Shown piece by piece: positions 18,166 through 26,761 of a stretch of DNA of 64,000 nt. Under the pieces are notes generated by a model. The model made no database searches, was not told the origin of the DNA, and saw only the letters and a list, made by a program, of their open reading frames with translations. How positions within the stretch are numbered: the first letter of the stretch is position 1; each line of letters opens with the position of its first letter. The DNA comes from Ilumatobacteraceae bacterium (GTDB lineage: Bacteria; Actinomycetota; Acidimicrobiia; Acidimicrobiales; Ilumatobacteraceae), in NCBI GenBank assembly GCA_025463305.1, contig JAOBWK010000070.1, positions 1-64,000 of the forward strand, given 5' to 3'. The position numbers were made by a program, and so were the translations under genes.

Positions 18166-18798
18166 ATGGTCATCCTGGACGCCGAGGTGTTGGGTGCCAA
18201 CAAGTCAGGTAGGCGCGCAAATCGGCGAGGCGAGCTCCTGTCGATCGCGGCACAGCTGTTCGCCGAGCGGGGTTTTGCCGGTGTCACCGTTGATGAGATC
18301 GGCACGGCAGCCGGAGTTTCAGGGCCTTCGCTCTACCACCATTTCGATGGCAAAGAGGCCCTGCTCGGTGAGATGCTGATCCGAATCAGCGAGTCATTGC
18401 TCGCACGAGCGACCACGATCATCGTCGACGAGCCCAAAGGTCGGCGTCTCGGGCGACTCATCGGCATGCATGCCGAGTTCGCCGTGGACAATCCGTCGCT
18501 GATCACCGTCCACATGAGAGACCTCGTACATGCCAGAGAGACGGACGGACCACTCGTTCGCAGCTTGCAAGCTGCCTACGTCGATATCTGGGTCGGGGTG
18601 ATCATCGATTCGAAACGCGGCGGAGTCCGACTCGACAATCGGAAGGCCCGGGCCATGACGCACGCCGTCTTGGGCCTGATCAACTCGACACCGTTCAGCG
18701 CCCGACTTCGCCGAGAGGCCATGGTCGAACTCTTGACGAACATGGCATGTGCAGCGCTCGCCGACTTCGTGGTCATCAGCGACGAACACATCGGCTGA
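18166..18798 (+). CDS. TetR-family regulator
   Basis: The N-terminal helix-turn-helix (ELLSIAAQLFAERGFAGVTV, AAGVSGPSLYHHFDGKE) is followed by a TetR C-terminal ligand domain (ALGLINST-type helices, HAVLGLINSTPF). About 210 residues from the ATG at 18166. GAGGAG directly abuts this ATG, so the true start may be slightly different. It lies 44 bp after HMG-CoA lyase and overlaps the AsnC gene by 1 bp (TGATG). It resembles the KstR2/FadR-like regulators of CoA-linked catabolism and probably controls the leucine genes or the adjacent oxidoreductase (inference). Confidence 0.87.
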   Translation: MVILDAEVLGANKSGRRANRRGELLSIAAQLFAERGFAGVTVDEIGTAAGVSGPSLYHHFDGKEALLGEMLIRISESLLARATTIIVDEPKGRRLGRLIGMHAEFAVDNPSLITVHMRDLVHARETDGPLVRSLQAAYVDIWVGVIIDSKRGGVRLDNRKARAMTHAVLGLINSTPFSARLRREAMVELLTNMACAALADFVVISDEHIG

Positions 18799-19283
18799 TG
18801 CCCGACCTCGCCAGACGCCGTGACCGAGCGTCACCAAGCATCGAAGCTCTCGACGACATCGACCGCAAGATCGTCGAAACGCTCCGGCATGACGCCCGAA
18901 TTCCGAACAAGGCGCTGGCCACCATGGTCGGGCTCGCGCCGTCGACAACACTCAACAGGGTGCGCTCACTCGAACATCGCGGCGTCATCGTCGGATACCG
19001 CGCCAACGTCGACTTCGGCCTCATGGGTCGCCCACTCCAAGCGCTCATCTCTGTTCGACTCCGCCCGAAATCCGATGGTGTCGTCACGGCGTTCGTCGAC
19101 CATGTGTGGTCGATGCCCGAAACGATCGGGGTGTTCCTCGTCTCGGGGGCCGATGATGCAATCGTCCATGTCGCAGTCACCGACACTGAACATCTCAGAC
19201 AAACCGTTCTCAGCCGGATCAGTGAGTTCCCGGGCGTAGTCGACGAGCACACCTCACTCGTCTTCGAGCACCGCGACCGCTGA
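18798..19283 (+). CDS. Lrp/AsnC-family regulator
   Basis: A 161-residue feast/famine regulator. The AsnC helix-turn-helix is LDDIDRKIVETLRHDARIPN...APSTTLNRVRSLEHRGVI, followed by a RAM domain (ALISVRLRP, VFLVSGADDAIVHVAVTD). It is translationally coupled to the preceding tetR. Such proteins sense amino acids. The position between leucine catabolism and a branched-chain/aromatic 2-oxoacid oxidoreductase suggests it responds to leucine or another amino acid. Confidence 0.9.
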   Translation: MPDLARRRDRASPSIEALDDIDRKIVETLRHDARIPNKALATMVGLAPSTTLNRVRSLEHRGVIVGYRANVDFGLMGRPLQALISVRLRPKSDGVVTAFVDHVWSMPETIGVFLVSGADDAIVHVAVTDTEHLRQTVLSRISEFPGVVDEHTSLVFEHRDR

Positions 19284-19311
19284 AGGAGCGCTCGAGGGAC
19301 AGCGGTCGCGG
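19271..19311. terminator. Hairpin terminator between convergent genes
   Basis: A perfect 12-bp stem, CCGCGACCGCTG (19271-19282) with CAGCGGTCGCGG (19300-19311), and a 17-nt loop. The left arm overlaps the asnC stop. No T-run is present, as is common in high-GC actinobacteria. It separates asnC from the convergent oxidoreductase gene. Confidence 0.65.
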
Positions 19312-19420
19312 CGAGCGGCACGAGCCAGCTCGCGATCGACACGGGATAACCCGCGTGTCCTACCGGCGACATCAGGCATTGCTCGATGAGCCGGGCCGCC
19401 TCGAACTTGGGCCGGAAGGT

Positions 19421-22400
19421 TCAGCCCAACTGCTTCATGGCGACGGCGAGGTCTCGCTTGAACGTTTCGGCACGCTCGAGCTTGAGATGCTCGTAACCGC
19501 GCACGCCATCAGGCAAAGCAGCAATCCTCATGACAACGTCAAAGTTCGAGTCATGCAGACGACGTGAGGCGCTGCGGAGTGCACTGCTGTACATCTCGAC
19601 GAGATCCCGTTCGACACGCCGTACGTCCGCACGACCGAAGGGATCCATCCAGGTGCCGCGTAGCCGCTTTCCCTTGGCGAGCATCCGGAACGCAGGATCG
19701 GCCCACGTCCCGAATGTCATCTTGGACTCCATTCCCCACTTGCGGAGCAACGGAGGATGGAGGTGGTAGCGAACTCGACCGGATTGGCCTGCGCTCGCTA
19801 ACGCGGACGACCGTGCGGCCGGATCGACAAGCAGTCTGGCCACCTCGTACTCGTCTTTGTAAGCCGTGACCCGATACAGGTTCGCAACGACTGCAGCGGT
19901 GAGCTCGCGTGAGTTCGGTCGCGCATTGCGTTCAGCGTCGGAGATCATCCCGACCAGATCGAGGTACTCAAGGGCGCATTCCAGGTCCTGGAACTCGATC
20001 AGGTCATACGCGAAACGTGCAGCCTCTGCGCGCAACGCCTCGTCGCCAAGCCGCGACAGGCCGGCTTCGAGTTCGTGACGCTGCGCGGGAGCTTTTGCGG
20101 CCTGGGTGCTCGTCGTCGGAATCTCGTCGGGTCGGTAAATGATGTGACGGCCAAGTCTGAACGCGTCGATGTTCAATTTGACGGCCGCTCCATTGACCGT
20201 GATCGCCTCCTCGATGAGTTCTGCCGGGATAGGGAGCGACCCGGATTGCACGGCCATTCCGATGGCGATCACATTGGCTGCGGCGGCGCCTCCGAGCAGT
20301 TCGGTGGCGAGAGCAGCCAGGTCAGCCCAGTATTGATGGTCGGCCGAGGTTCGCGAGGCGATCAGTCGGCCAAGCTCGGCCGGTGAGGGAGTGGGCACCT
20401 CAGGATGACGGATCGTCGCACCCGACGGCGTCGTCGAGGTCGAGCCAACCACGATCGTGCGGCCAACCTCAGCGGTCTCAAGGGTCTTGGGACCACTTCC
20501 GACGATCTGATCGAGGACGAGCAAAAGATCTGCTTCAGCGATGCCGACGCGATTCGAATCGATGTCGGCATGAGATGAGATCCGGACGTCGCTGACGACA
20601 GGCCCCGCCTTTTGCGACAGACCGACCTGGTCGAGGCCACGGACATGATGGCCGGCAAGCATCGCTGCCGTCCCGATGATCTGGGCGACGGTGACGACAC
20701 CCGTACCGCCGATGCCGGCAATCCGCATCGCGAAGTCATCTGTCGGAACAATAGCAACAGGGTCGGGAAGCGATTTGGCGAGCAGGTCGGACACGTCGGG
20801 CGACGTTCCCCTGGCCTTCTTGGAGGACGGCTTTGCGCGTACGGCCAGCAACTTTTGTAGCCGTTCGCCCAGCGGCGATGGTGCTGAATCGACGGTCATG
20901 AACGACGGGCAGTCACCTTCGATGCACGAATAATCCAGGTTGCACGACGCTTGATCGATCGTGGTCTTCCGACCGAACGCTGTGTCGAGCGGCTGCACCG
21001 AGAGACAGTTGCTGACCCGACCGCAGTCGCCGCATCCCTCGCAGACACGATCGTTGATGGCGATGCGTACCGTGGGCATCTCGACGCGTCCCCGCTTGCG
21101 TGCCCGCCGAAGCTCGGCTGCGCAAGCCTGATCGTGAATCATCACGGTCACACCTTCGATCGACGCCAAATACTTCTGGGCCTCGACGACCCTTGTACGG
21201 TCCCAGACCTTGATTCCCTTGGGCAATTGGGTCCGGTCGTATCCGCGAGCCTTGTCCGTTGTGATCATCACCTCGGACACACCTTGGGCGATCAAGATCT
21301 TGACGACGTCGGGAACTGCGAGCTGCCCTTGAGGGTGCTGGCCGCCCGTCATTGCGACGGCACCGTTGTACAACAGCTTGTACGTGATGTTCACTCGGGC
21401 GGCAATCGCTGCCGTGACAGCAAGCTGAGCGCTGTGGAAGTAAGTGCCGTCGCCCACGTTTTGGATGAAGTGTCCCGTGTCGACGAAGTCGGACATGCCG
21501 ATCCACTGGGTCCCCTCGTTACCCATCGCAGTCAGGCCGATGATGTCGCCCACTCGTTCGGGTTCCATCATCAGTGTCATCGTGTGGCAGCCGATGCCTG
21601 CGCCGACAAGCGACCCGTCAGGGGTTTCCGTGGAACGGTTGTGGGGGCAACCGGAGCAGTAGTACGGGGACCGCGCAGCGGTAATGACCGGGATCAGCCG
21701 ATCGCGACCCGTCCTGTGCGGAACCAACCGGTCGCCGAGGCGGCCCTCAAGCCTGCGACGGAGGACCGGCACGATCCGGTCGGCGTCAAGACCTCCAGAT
21801 GTCGGAACCAAGCCGCCACCGAGCTCATCGGTTTTGCCGACCACACACGGACGAACGCTGGATCCATACAGCGCGTCCTTGATGAGCAATTCGAGATGGG
21901 GCTGCTTCTCCTCGATGATCAGGATCTCATCGAGGCCTTGTGCGAACAGCGTGATCGCGTCACGGTCGAACGGCAGTGGCATTTGCAAGTTGAGGACGCG
22001 AATACCTGCCGAAGCGACTGCATCGTCGGCGGCAAGGCCGAGACGTGCGAGCGCCGCGCGGATCTCGTGATACGTGATCCCTGACGAGACGATGCCAAGC
22101 CAAGCATTGCGCGGATTGACCGCCGTCACATTCAGTGAGTTCTCAGCGGCATACAAGCGGGCGAGTTCGTAGCGGACTTCGTAGATCTCGCGTTCGAGAT
22201 CCAGCGAGTGCGGAGTCAGGAGTCGCCCGTCTGGTTGACGGTCGTATCGCAGATCTGTTTCGGGGAGGCGGACTGAGAAAGCGTCTCCAGAGAGATCGAC
22301 GGCGGCGGTGCCGTCGGCGACGTCGGCGACGATCTTGAGAGCCACCCACAATCCGCAGTAGCGGGACAAGGCAACAGCGTGACGGCCGAGTTTGAGTGCA

Positions 22401-22924
22401 GCGGCAGGGTCACCGGGATACAGCACTGGCATATGCAGGTCGCTGAGGATCCCGATCGACGACGACGGAAGGGATGAGCTCTTGGCGGTTGGATCATCGC
22501 CAACGAGAGCGACGACCCCGCCGGCAGGTGAGGTACCTGCAAACACTCCGTGCCGCAATGCGTCCGTTGCGCGATCAACGCCGGGGGCCTTGCCGTACCA
22601 AATGCCAACGACCCCGTCGTATTTGGCGTCTGGGAGCGAGCTGGCCAGCTGGGAACCGAACACTGCGGTCGCGGCGTATTCCTCGTTGAGTGCCGGCCGA
22701 CATGAGATGGGCAAGTCAGGGCTCTGACTCGCTGCTTGCCGGACTGCGCCGTCGAATCCACCCAACGGTGAGCCGGGGTATCCCGAGACAAGCGCAGCGG
22801 TCGTCAATCCGGCCTTGCGATCCGCGACGAGCTGATCGTGGGGAAGACGGGCGAGCGCTTGAACGCCGCTCAAGAAGATGCGCCCCTCGTTTGCCGTGTA
22901 GCGATCCTCGAGCTTGTAACTCAT
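19421..22924 (-). CDS. Indolepyruvate:ferredoxin oxidoreductase, fused alpha-beta (2-oxoacid oxidoreductase)
   Basis: Oxidatively decarboxylates aryl- or branched 2-oxoacids to acyl-CoA, reducing ferredoxin. The single 1167-residue chain contains an IorA-like pyrimidine-binding region (SGYPGSPLGGFDGA), a thiamine-diphosphate core (GNEGTQWIGMSDFVDTGHF, NVGDGTYFHSAQ), a cysteine-rich Fe-S segment (CEGCGDCGRVSNC, CNLDYSCIEGDC), and an IorB-like gamma domain (RIAGIGGTGVVTVAQIIGTA, GLSQKAGPVVSDVRIS). The ATG at 22924 has GGAGGG just upstream. A 30-residue upstream extension in frame has no support. With the AsnC regulator downstream, a role in converting amino-acid-derived 2-oxoacids to acyl-CoA feeding the leucine route is plausible. 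Confidence 0.9.
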   Translation of the reverse strand: MSYKLEDRYTANEGRIFLSGVQALARLPHDQLVADRKAGLTTAALVSGYPGSPLGGFDGAVRQAASQSPDLPISCRPALNEEYAATAVFGSQLASSLPDAKYDGVVGIWYGKAPGVDRATDALRHGVFAGTSPAGGVVALVGDDPTAKSSSLPSSSIGILSDLHMPVLYPGDPAAALKLGRHAVALSRYCGLWVALKIVADVADGTAAVDLSGDAFSVRLPETDLRYDRQPDGRLLTPHSLDLEREIYEVRYELARLYAAENSLNVTAVNPRNAWLGIVSSGITYHEIRAALARLGLAADDAVASAGIRVLNLQMPLPFDRDAITLFAQGLDEILIIEEKQPHLELLIKDALYGSSVRPCVVGKTDELGGGLVPTSGGLDADRIVPVLRRRLEGRLGDRLVPHRTGRDRLIPVITAARSPYYCSGCPHNRSTETPDGSLVGAGIGCHTMTLMMEPERVGDIIGLTAMGNEGTQWIGMSDFVDTGHFIQNVGDGTYFHSAQLAVTAAIAARVNITYKLLYNGAVAMTGGQHPQGQLAVPDVVKILIAQGVSEVMITTDKARGYDRTQLPKGIKVWDRTRVVEAQKYLASIEGVTVMIHDQACAAELRRARKRGRVEMPTVRIAINDRVCEGCGDCGRVSNCLSVQPLDTAFGRKTTIDQASCNLDYSCIEGDCPSFMTVDSAPSPLGERLQKLLAVRAKPSSKKARGTSPDVSDLLAKSLPDPVAIVPTDDFAMRIAGIGGTGVVTVAQIIGTAAMLAGHHVRGLDQVGLSQKAGPVVSDVRISSHADIDSNRVGIAEADLLLVLDQIVGSGPKTLETAEVGRTIVVGSTSTTPSGATIRHPEVPTPSPAELGRLIASRTSADHQYWADLAALATELLGGAAAANVIAIGMAVQSGSLPIPAELIEEAITVNGAAVKLNIDAFRLGRHIIYRPDEIPTTSTQAAKAPAQRHELEAGLSRLGDEALRAEAARFAYDLIEFQDLECALEYLDLVGMISDAERNARPNSRELTAAVVANLYRVTAYKDEYEVARLLVDPAARSSALASAGQSGRVRYHLHPPLLRKWGMESKMTFGTWADPAFRMLAKGKRLRGTWMDPFGRADVRRVERDLVEMYSSALRSASRRLHDSNFDVVMRIAALPDGVRGYEHLKLERAETFKRDLAVAMKQLG

Positions 22925-23243
22925 TGACCCTCCGAAATTTGGTGGAAGTGACAAAACATCGCACAGGAGTGCGGCAGAGACGACGAACATTCGCAAGGAG
23001 CGAAAGAGAGGCAAAGATCGCCGAATTTTCGGTCGTCTTCCATCCGTGACAACGAGCGGGCGCCGAATTTCATGCGGGTCGAAGACATCCCCGGATGCGG
23101 CGATGATCCGACACGATCCCTGGCACCGGCGTCACAATCGTTCGCGGTCACCAGGGGACGTCGCGCAATGAACCAAGATGAACGGCTGCGCTGGACACAG
23201 TTGCGAGTTGGAACGGGCAGTGATTCCGGCGGTATGGCTTGGC
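22925..23243. other. Non-coding interval upstream of the 2-oxoacid oxidoreductase
   Basis: 319 bp between two minus-strand genes. No frame resembles a protein and no GGATCC pair or AAACGTTT palindrome is present. It must contain the oxidoreductase promoter, but no convincing -35/-10 pair could be picked. Confidence 0.4.
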
Positions 23244-24752
23244 TCACGTGGTTGTCCCAGTCGCGAACTTCTTGTTGAGCTCCTCCCGAAGAACGCGCCT
23301 GAGCACCTTGCCGGTTTCGTTGGACGGGAGTTCGTCACGGAAGTCGATGCGCTCTGGCGTTCGTGTCGAACGCAGCCGACTCCGCACCCAATCTCGAAGC
23401 TCTGCCTCACTCGCCGTCGCGTCCGGCTTCAGCACCACCGAGGCCACCACGCGCTCTCCCCACTCGACATCGGGGATGCCCACGACTGCCGCTTCGGCAA
23501 CGTCGGGATGCTCGACGAGCACGGTCTCGATCTCGCCGGGTGAAAGATTCTCACCACCGCGGACAATCACGTCATCGAGGCGACCGTGGACGTACAAGAA
23601 GCCGTGCGCATCGAGCTCGCCTGCGTCCCGCGTGTTGAACCAGCCGTCGTCTAGCCCGCCCTTGCCCAGGTATTCGCCCGACACTTGCGGTCCGCGCACC
23701 CAGATCTCGCCGCGCTGACCAGCCGGGAGCGGTTCGCCGTGAAAATCGCGGATGGTCAGCTCAATGGAGTCGATGGCGCGACCCACGGAGCCAAGACGAC
23801 GTTGCACCTCCGGATCGTGTGAAGCGAGAGCAGCACGGTGATCCTCCGGTCCGAGAACGGCGATCGTCGATGACGTCTCGGTCAAACCGTACGCATTGAC
23901 GAAGCCGACGTGGGGAAGCTGTTCGACGGCCCGACGGATCACCGTCGACGGCATCGGCCCTCCACCATACGACAATCCAACCAGGGACGGCAGATCTGAG
24001 CCGACTGCTCGCGCAGCATCGAGCACTCGGCCAAGCATCGTCGGCACGACCATTGCGTGCGTGATTCGTTCACGGTCGACGGCGTCGACCCACGCAGTCG
24101 GCTCGAACGAATCGAGGTAGACCATTCGCCGACCCGAGAACGTCGAGGACAGAACCGCCGACACTCCTGCGATGTGGTACGGCGGCACCGACACGAGCCC
24201 GGCCTCATCTTCGTCCGCCGACGCAAGTTCGACGGTGGCCAAGATGTACGACGCCAAGTTCGAGTGACGCAGCACCGCGGCCTTCGGTTCGCCGGTCGTG
24301 CCCGACGTGTACAGCAGGACCGCAATCGCGTCAGGGTCCAAGTCGACGAGCGGCGACGGCTCGCGGTTGGATGCCGCTGAGAGGAACTCGTCGCGAGCAA
24401 CGAGTCGAAGTCCGTCGACGTCTCGGATGCGCTCGGCGACACCAGGTCCGACGATGACCAGAGCGGGCGCCGTTCTCGTCAGGATTGCTCGCAGCTGGAC
24501 GTCGGTGAGACGGTAGTTGACCGGAACGAACGGCTTTCCGCAGATGGCCGCGCCGAACAAGGCGATCGGCACTGCTTCTGAGTTCGTATCGACAAGGACG
24601 ACACGCTCGCCCTTATCGGTCGCGAAGAAGGCGGCGGCCGCTGCGGCTCGACCGGCGAGCTCTCGATACGTAACGTGCGAACGGCCAGAGACGATCGCCA
24701 CGCGATCACCCATCGCCTCGACAGCCATGTCCAATAACAATGGAAGATGCAT
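23244..24752 (-). CDS. AMP-dependent acyl-CoA ligase (class I adenylate-forming)
   Basis: Activates a carboxylic acid to its CoA thioester via an acyl-adenylate. About 500 residues. Motifs in order: LLYTSGTTGEPKA (P-loop), VSVPPYHIAGVSAV, AYGLTETSST, GWFNTRDAGELD, GRLDDVIVRGGENLSPGEIE and SNETGKVLRR with the catalytic Lys. The longest frame starts at 24803, but that ATG lies inside a TATAAT -10 box and next to an operator. The ATG at 24752, preceded by AGAGAGG, is the more likely start. The paired operator upstream places the gene in the GGATCC regulon, so its substrate is probably the acid that enters the island. Confidence 0.85.
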   Translation of the reverse strand: MHLPLLLDMAVEAMGDRVAIVSGRSHVTYRELAGRAAAAAAFFATDKGERVVLVDTNSEAVPIALFGAAICGKPFVPVNYRLTDVQLRAILTRTAPALVIVGPGVAERIRDVDGLRLVARDEFLSAASNREPSPLVDLDPDAIAVLLYTSGTTGEPKAAVLRHSNLASYILATVELASADEDEAGLVSVPPYHIAGVSAVLSSTFSGRRMVYLDSFEPTAWVDAVDRERITHAMVVPTMLGRVLDAARAVGSDLPSLVGLSYGGGPMPSTVIRRAVEQLPHVGFVNAYGLTETSSTIAVLGPEDHRAALASHDPEVQRRLGSVGRAIDSIELTIRDFHGEPLPAGQRGEIWVRGPQVSGEYLGKGGLDDGWFNTRDAGELDAHGFLYVHGRLDDVIVRGGENLSPGEIETVLVEHPDVAEAAVVGIPDVEWGERVVASVVLKPDATASEAELRDWVRSRLRSTRTPERIDFRDELPSNETGKVLRRVLREELNKKFATGTTT

Positions 24753-24792
24753 CCCGGCCTCTCTGGTTGGAGTCGCCTGGACCTCCGCCTTT

Positions 24793-24819
24793 GGATCCGA
24801 CATTATATGTTTAGGATCC
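24793..24819 (-). promoter_or_regulatory. Promoter with paired GGATCC operators for the acyl-CoA ligase
   Basis: Two perfect GGATCC hexamers (24814-24819 and 24793-24798), 21 bp centre to centre, flank a perfect TATAAT (24802-24807, minus strand). One operator lies just upstream of the -10 and the other at the expected start of transcription. This differs from the arrangement that brackets the -35. Confidence 0.7.
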
Positions 24820-24964
24820 CATTTTGCACGAGTCCGGAGAGCTTAAGAGCTGCCAACGAATCGGTTGGACGTGCGCCGGAGCGATCACAAGCATGTCCCA
24901 GGTGAGCTGCGGCCGATCTCGGCGAGCCCGCGGGCGGGACCAACCGACGACGAGCCTGCGAACG

Positions 24965-25462
24965 TCAACCGCTGTCGGTCGGCCACAAGCTCGGCAAGTT
25001 GACGACGATGCCTTCTTGTGTGGTCCGTGCGATCACCACAACTGCCGGAATGTCGATCGACGGGTTCTCCTCGCGGTGCGGCGTGAATGGCGGCACGAAG
25101 ATGTAGTCGCCTGGCCCTGTCTCGACGACAGTTTCTTGGCCTTCGACGAGGAACACGAAGCGCGGGTTCCCCGACACAACATAGATGGCTGTCTCGGCGT
25201 GGCCGTGGTGGTGGTCGCCCGAACTGGTCTCAGGAGCGACATGCGTTTCGCCCATCCACAGATTCTCGGAACCGACCGTCTTGCCAGAGATTGCCTCGAG
25301 CCGGGTCATCCCATGCGTCTGCGCTGTCGATGCCGACAGTGCGCCGGCGATGACATGCATCAGCGGCCGATGCCAGATCGCGTTCGCTCCGCCAGCTGCG
25401 TCACCGGCGGCAACGTGAATCACGCCCTCCGGATCAGAACGATGGCCGTCGTCGTCACTCAC
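24965..25462 (-). CDS. Cupin-domain protein
   Basis: A 165-residue single cupin. Motif 1, SSGDHHHGHAETAIYVVSG, supplies His and Glu metal ligands. Motif 2 is PGDYIFVPPFTPHREENP with the last His. A GAGGAG lies 6 nt before the GTG start. The function of such small cupins ranges from oxygenase or isomerase to sensor; no assignment is possible. It sits between the acyl-CoA ligase and the HSL-type esterase on the same strand, 63 bp from the esterase stop, and may share its transcript. Confidence 0.8.
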   Translation of the reverse strand: MSDDDGHRSDPEGVIHVAAGDAAGGANAIWHRPLMHVIAGALSASTAQTHGMTRLEAISGKTVGSENLWMGETHVAPETSSGDHHHGHAETAIYVVSGNPRFVFLVEGQETVVETGPGDYIFVPPFTPHREENPSIDIPAVVVIARTTQEGIVVNLPSLWPTDSG

Positions 25463-25525
25463 TCGAAACTCCTCGTTCTAGAAGACATGGAACCCGGAAC
25501 GGGCCAACGCAAGATCGGCGCGACG

Positions 25526-26599
25526 TCAGAGCGAATTAGCGAACCCTTTGATGTCGCGGATCGTTGCGGCGTATACGTCAGGCATAGCCGCCGGAAACAG
25601 GCAGTCCCCCGAATGGCACGTTCCGTTGACCGTTCGACTCACTGCCGGAACACCGGCGTCGAGCAACTTCCGGAAATAGCCCAGGCCCTCATCGCGCACC
25701 GGGTCGAGTTCGTTGACGGAGACGACGTGCGGCGGCAACCCTCGCAGATCGGTGTCGGTGGCCATCAAAGGCCACGCCAGCGGGTTCTTTGCGTTCTCTC
25801 GAGAAGGGTCATATGCCTTCGCAAGCGCCCCCATCTGATCGCACGGCAACACGTAAGCGTCGTTCTCGTACAGAGACGGCAGACTGCCGTCACGGTGGGC
25901 GTACCCGTTCGAGATGTACGGACACTGCGCATAGACACCGTCGATGAGACCGAGGCTGCCTTCACGCTTGGACAACAAAGCAGTCGCCAAAGCGAGGTTG
26001 CCGCCGCCGGACTCTCCCGAGACGACAATCTTGCTGACCAACAACTCCTTACGATGAGCGTGCAGCCATTCGAGTGCCGAAACACAATCGTGCAACCCGG
26101 CAGGGAACGGATGTGGCCCCAGCCTGCCCGCACCGTTGCGGAACTCGACGCCGACCACGACCAGACCGGTCGCGGCCAGCGAATCACGCCACCGCTGATA
26201 CCCGACCCCGGCAGCGGCGAACATGACCATGGCTCCACCGTGGAGGTGCAAGATCGAGGGTAACGGAACCGCCTGACCGACGGGCCTGTGTACGAAAAGG
26301 GTGATCTCATTGCCGTCGCGCCCGGTGATGGCAACGACAGTACGCTCGACCCCCTCGACAGCCGGCATCGAACCCGTGAGTGCTTCGACGACACTCTCGA
26401 ATCCGTCCTCGGTCTGCTTACACAACTCGAACACGGCGTCGAGATCAGATCGATGGTCAACTGGAGACGGTCCCGATCGTCCTGCGAGCCCGAAGGGAGC
26501 CATCGCCTTGATCATCCGCGGGTCAGCACGCGGATCGTCACTCAACGCCATACCCGGCCTACCGAGTTGTCCGGGGAGCATGGGGGGATGTTCAACCAT
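25526..26599 (-). CDS. HSL-type alpha/beta-hydrolase (esterase/lipase)
   Basis: Hydrolyses carboxylic esters. The 357-residue protein has the hormone-sensitive-lipase hallmarks: oxyanion HGGAM (LHLHGGAMVMF), nucleophile elbow VSGESGGGN, acid in LDPVRDEG and His in GTCHSGD. AGGAGG precedes the ATG by 9 nt. It is divergent from the amidohydrolase at 26762. The AAACGTTT operator at 26620-26627 lies about 20 bp before the start, where a bound repressor would block initiation. A role in opening a lactone or ester made by the Baeyer-Villiger enzymes is plausible. Confidence 0.87.
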   Translation of the reverse strand: MVEHPPMLPGQLGRPGMALSDDPRADPRMIKAMAPFGLAGRSGPSPVDHRSDLDAVFELCKQTEDGFESVVEALTGSMPAVEGVERTVVAITGRDGNEITLFVHRPVGQAVPLPSILHLHGGAMVMFAAAGVGYQRWRDSLAATGLVVVGVEFRNGAGRLGPHPFPAGLHDCVSALEWLHAHRKELLVSKIVVSGESGGGNLALATALLSKREGSLGLIDGVYAQCPYISNGYAHRDGSLPSLYENDAYVLPCDQMGALAKAYDPSRENAKNPLAWPLMATDTDLRGLPPHVVSVNELDPVRDEGLGYFRKLLDAGVPAVSRTVNGTCHSGDCLFPAAMPDVYAATIRDIKGFANSL

Positions 26600-26616
26600 C
26601 GCTGTGCGCCTCCTAG

Positions 26617-26630
26617 GTTAAACGTTTCCT
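26617..26630. promoter_or_regulatory. LacI-family operator between esterase and amidohydrolase
   Basis: GTTAAACGTTTCCT with the perfect core AAACGTTT (26620-26627). It is 18-30 bp from the esterase start and about 30 bp upstream of the GGATCC-controlled promoter of the amidohydrolase, so one site could act on both divergent units. Confidence 0.65.
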
Positions 26631-26646
26631 ATCACACGGGAGACTA

Positions 26647-26685
26647 GGATCCAACTTTGATACGATTACATCCCAGACCTAGGAT
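26647..26685 (+). promoter_or_regulatory. Amidohydrolase promoter with paired GGATCC operators
   Basis: Plus strand: GGATCC (26647-26652), -35 TTGATA (26657-26662), 17-nt spacer holding the second hexamer ACATCC (26668-26673), -10 TAGGAT (26680-26685). Hexamer centres are 21 bp apart. This is one of the clearest examples of the shared promoter design. Confidence 0.7.
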
Positions 26686-26761
26686 CTCCCCGAGTGATCC
26701 TTCGCGGACCGCATTCACGGCGTGACCGAGCGGTTTCCGCACCAATCGAAAGGGCCCATCT

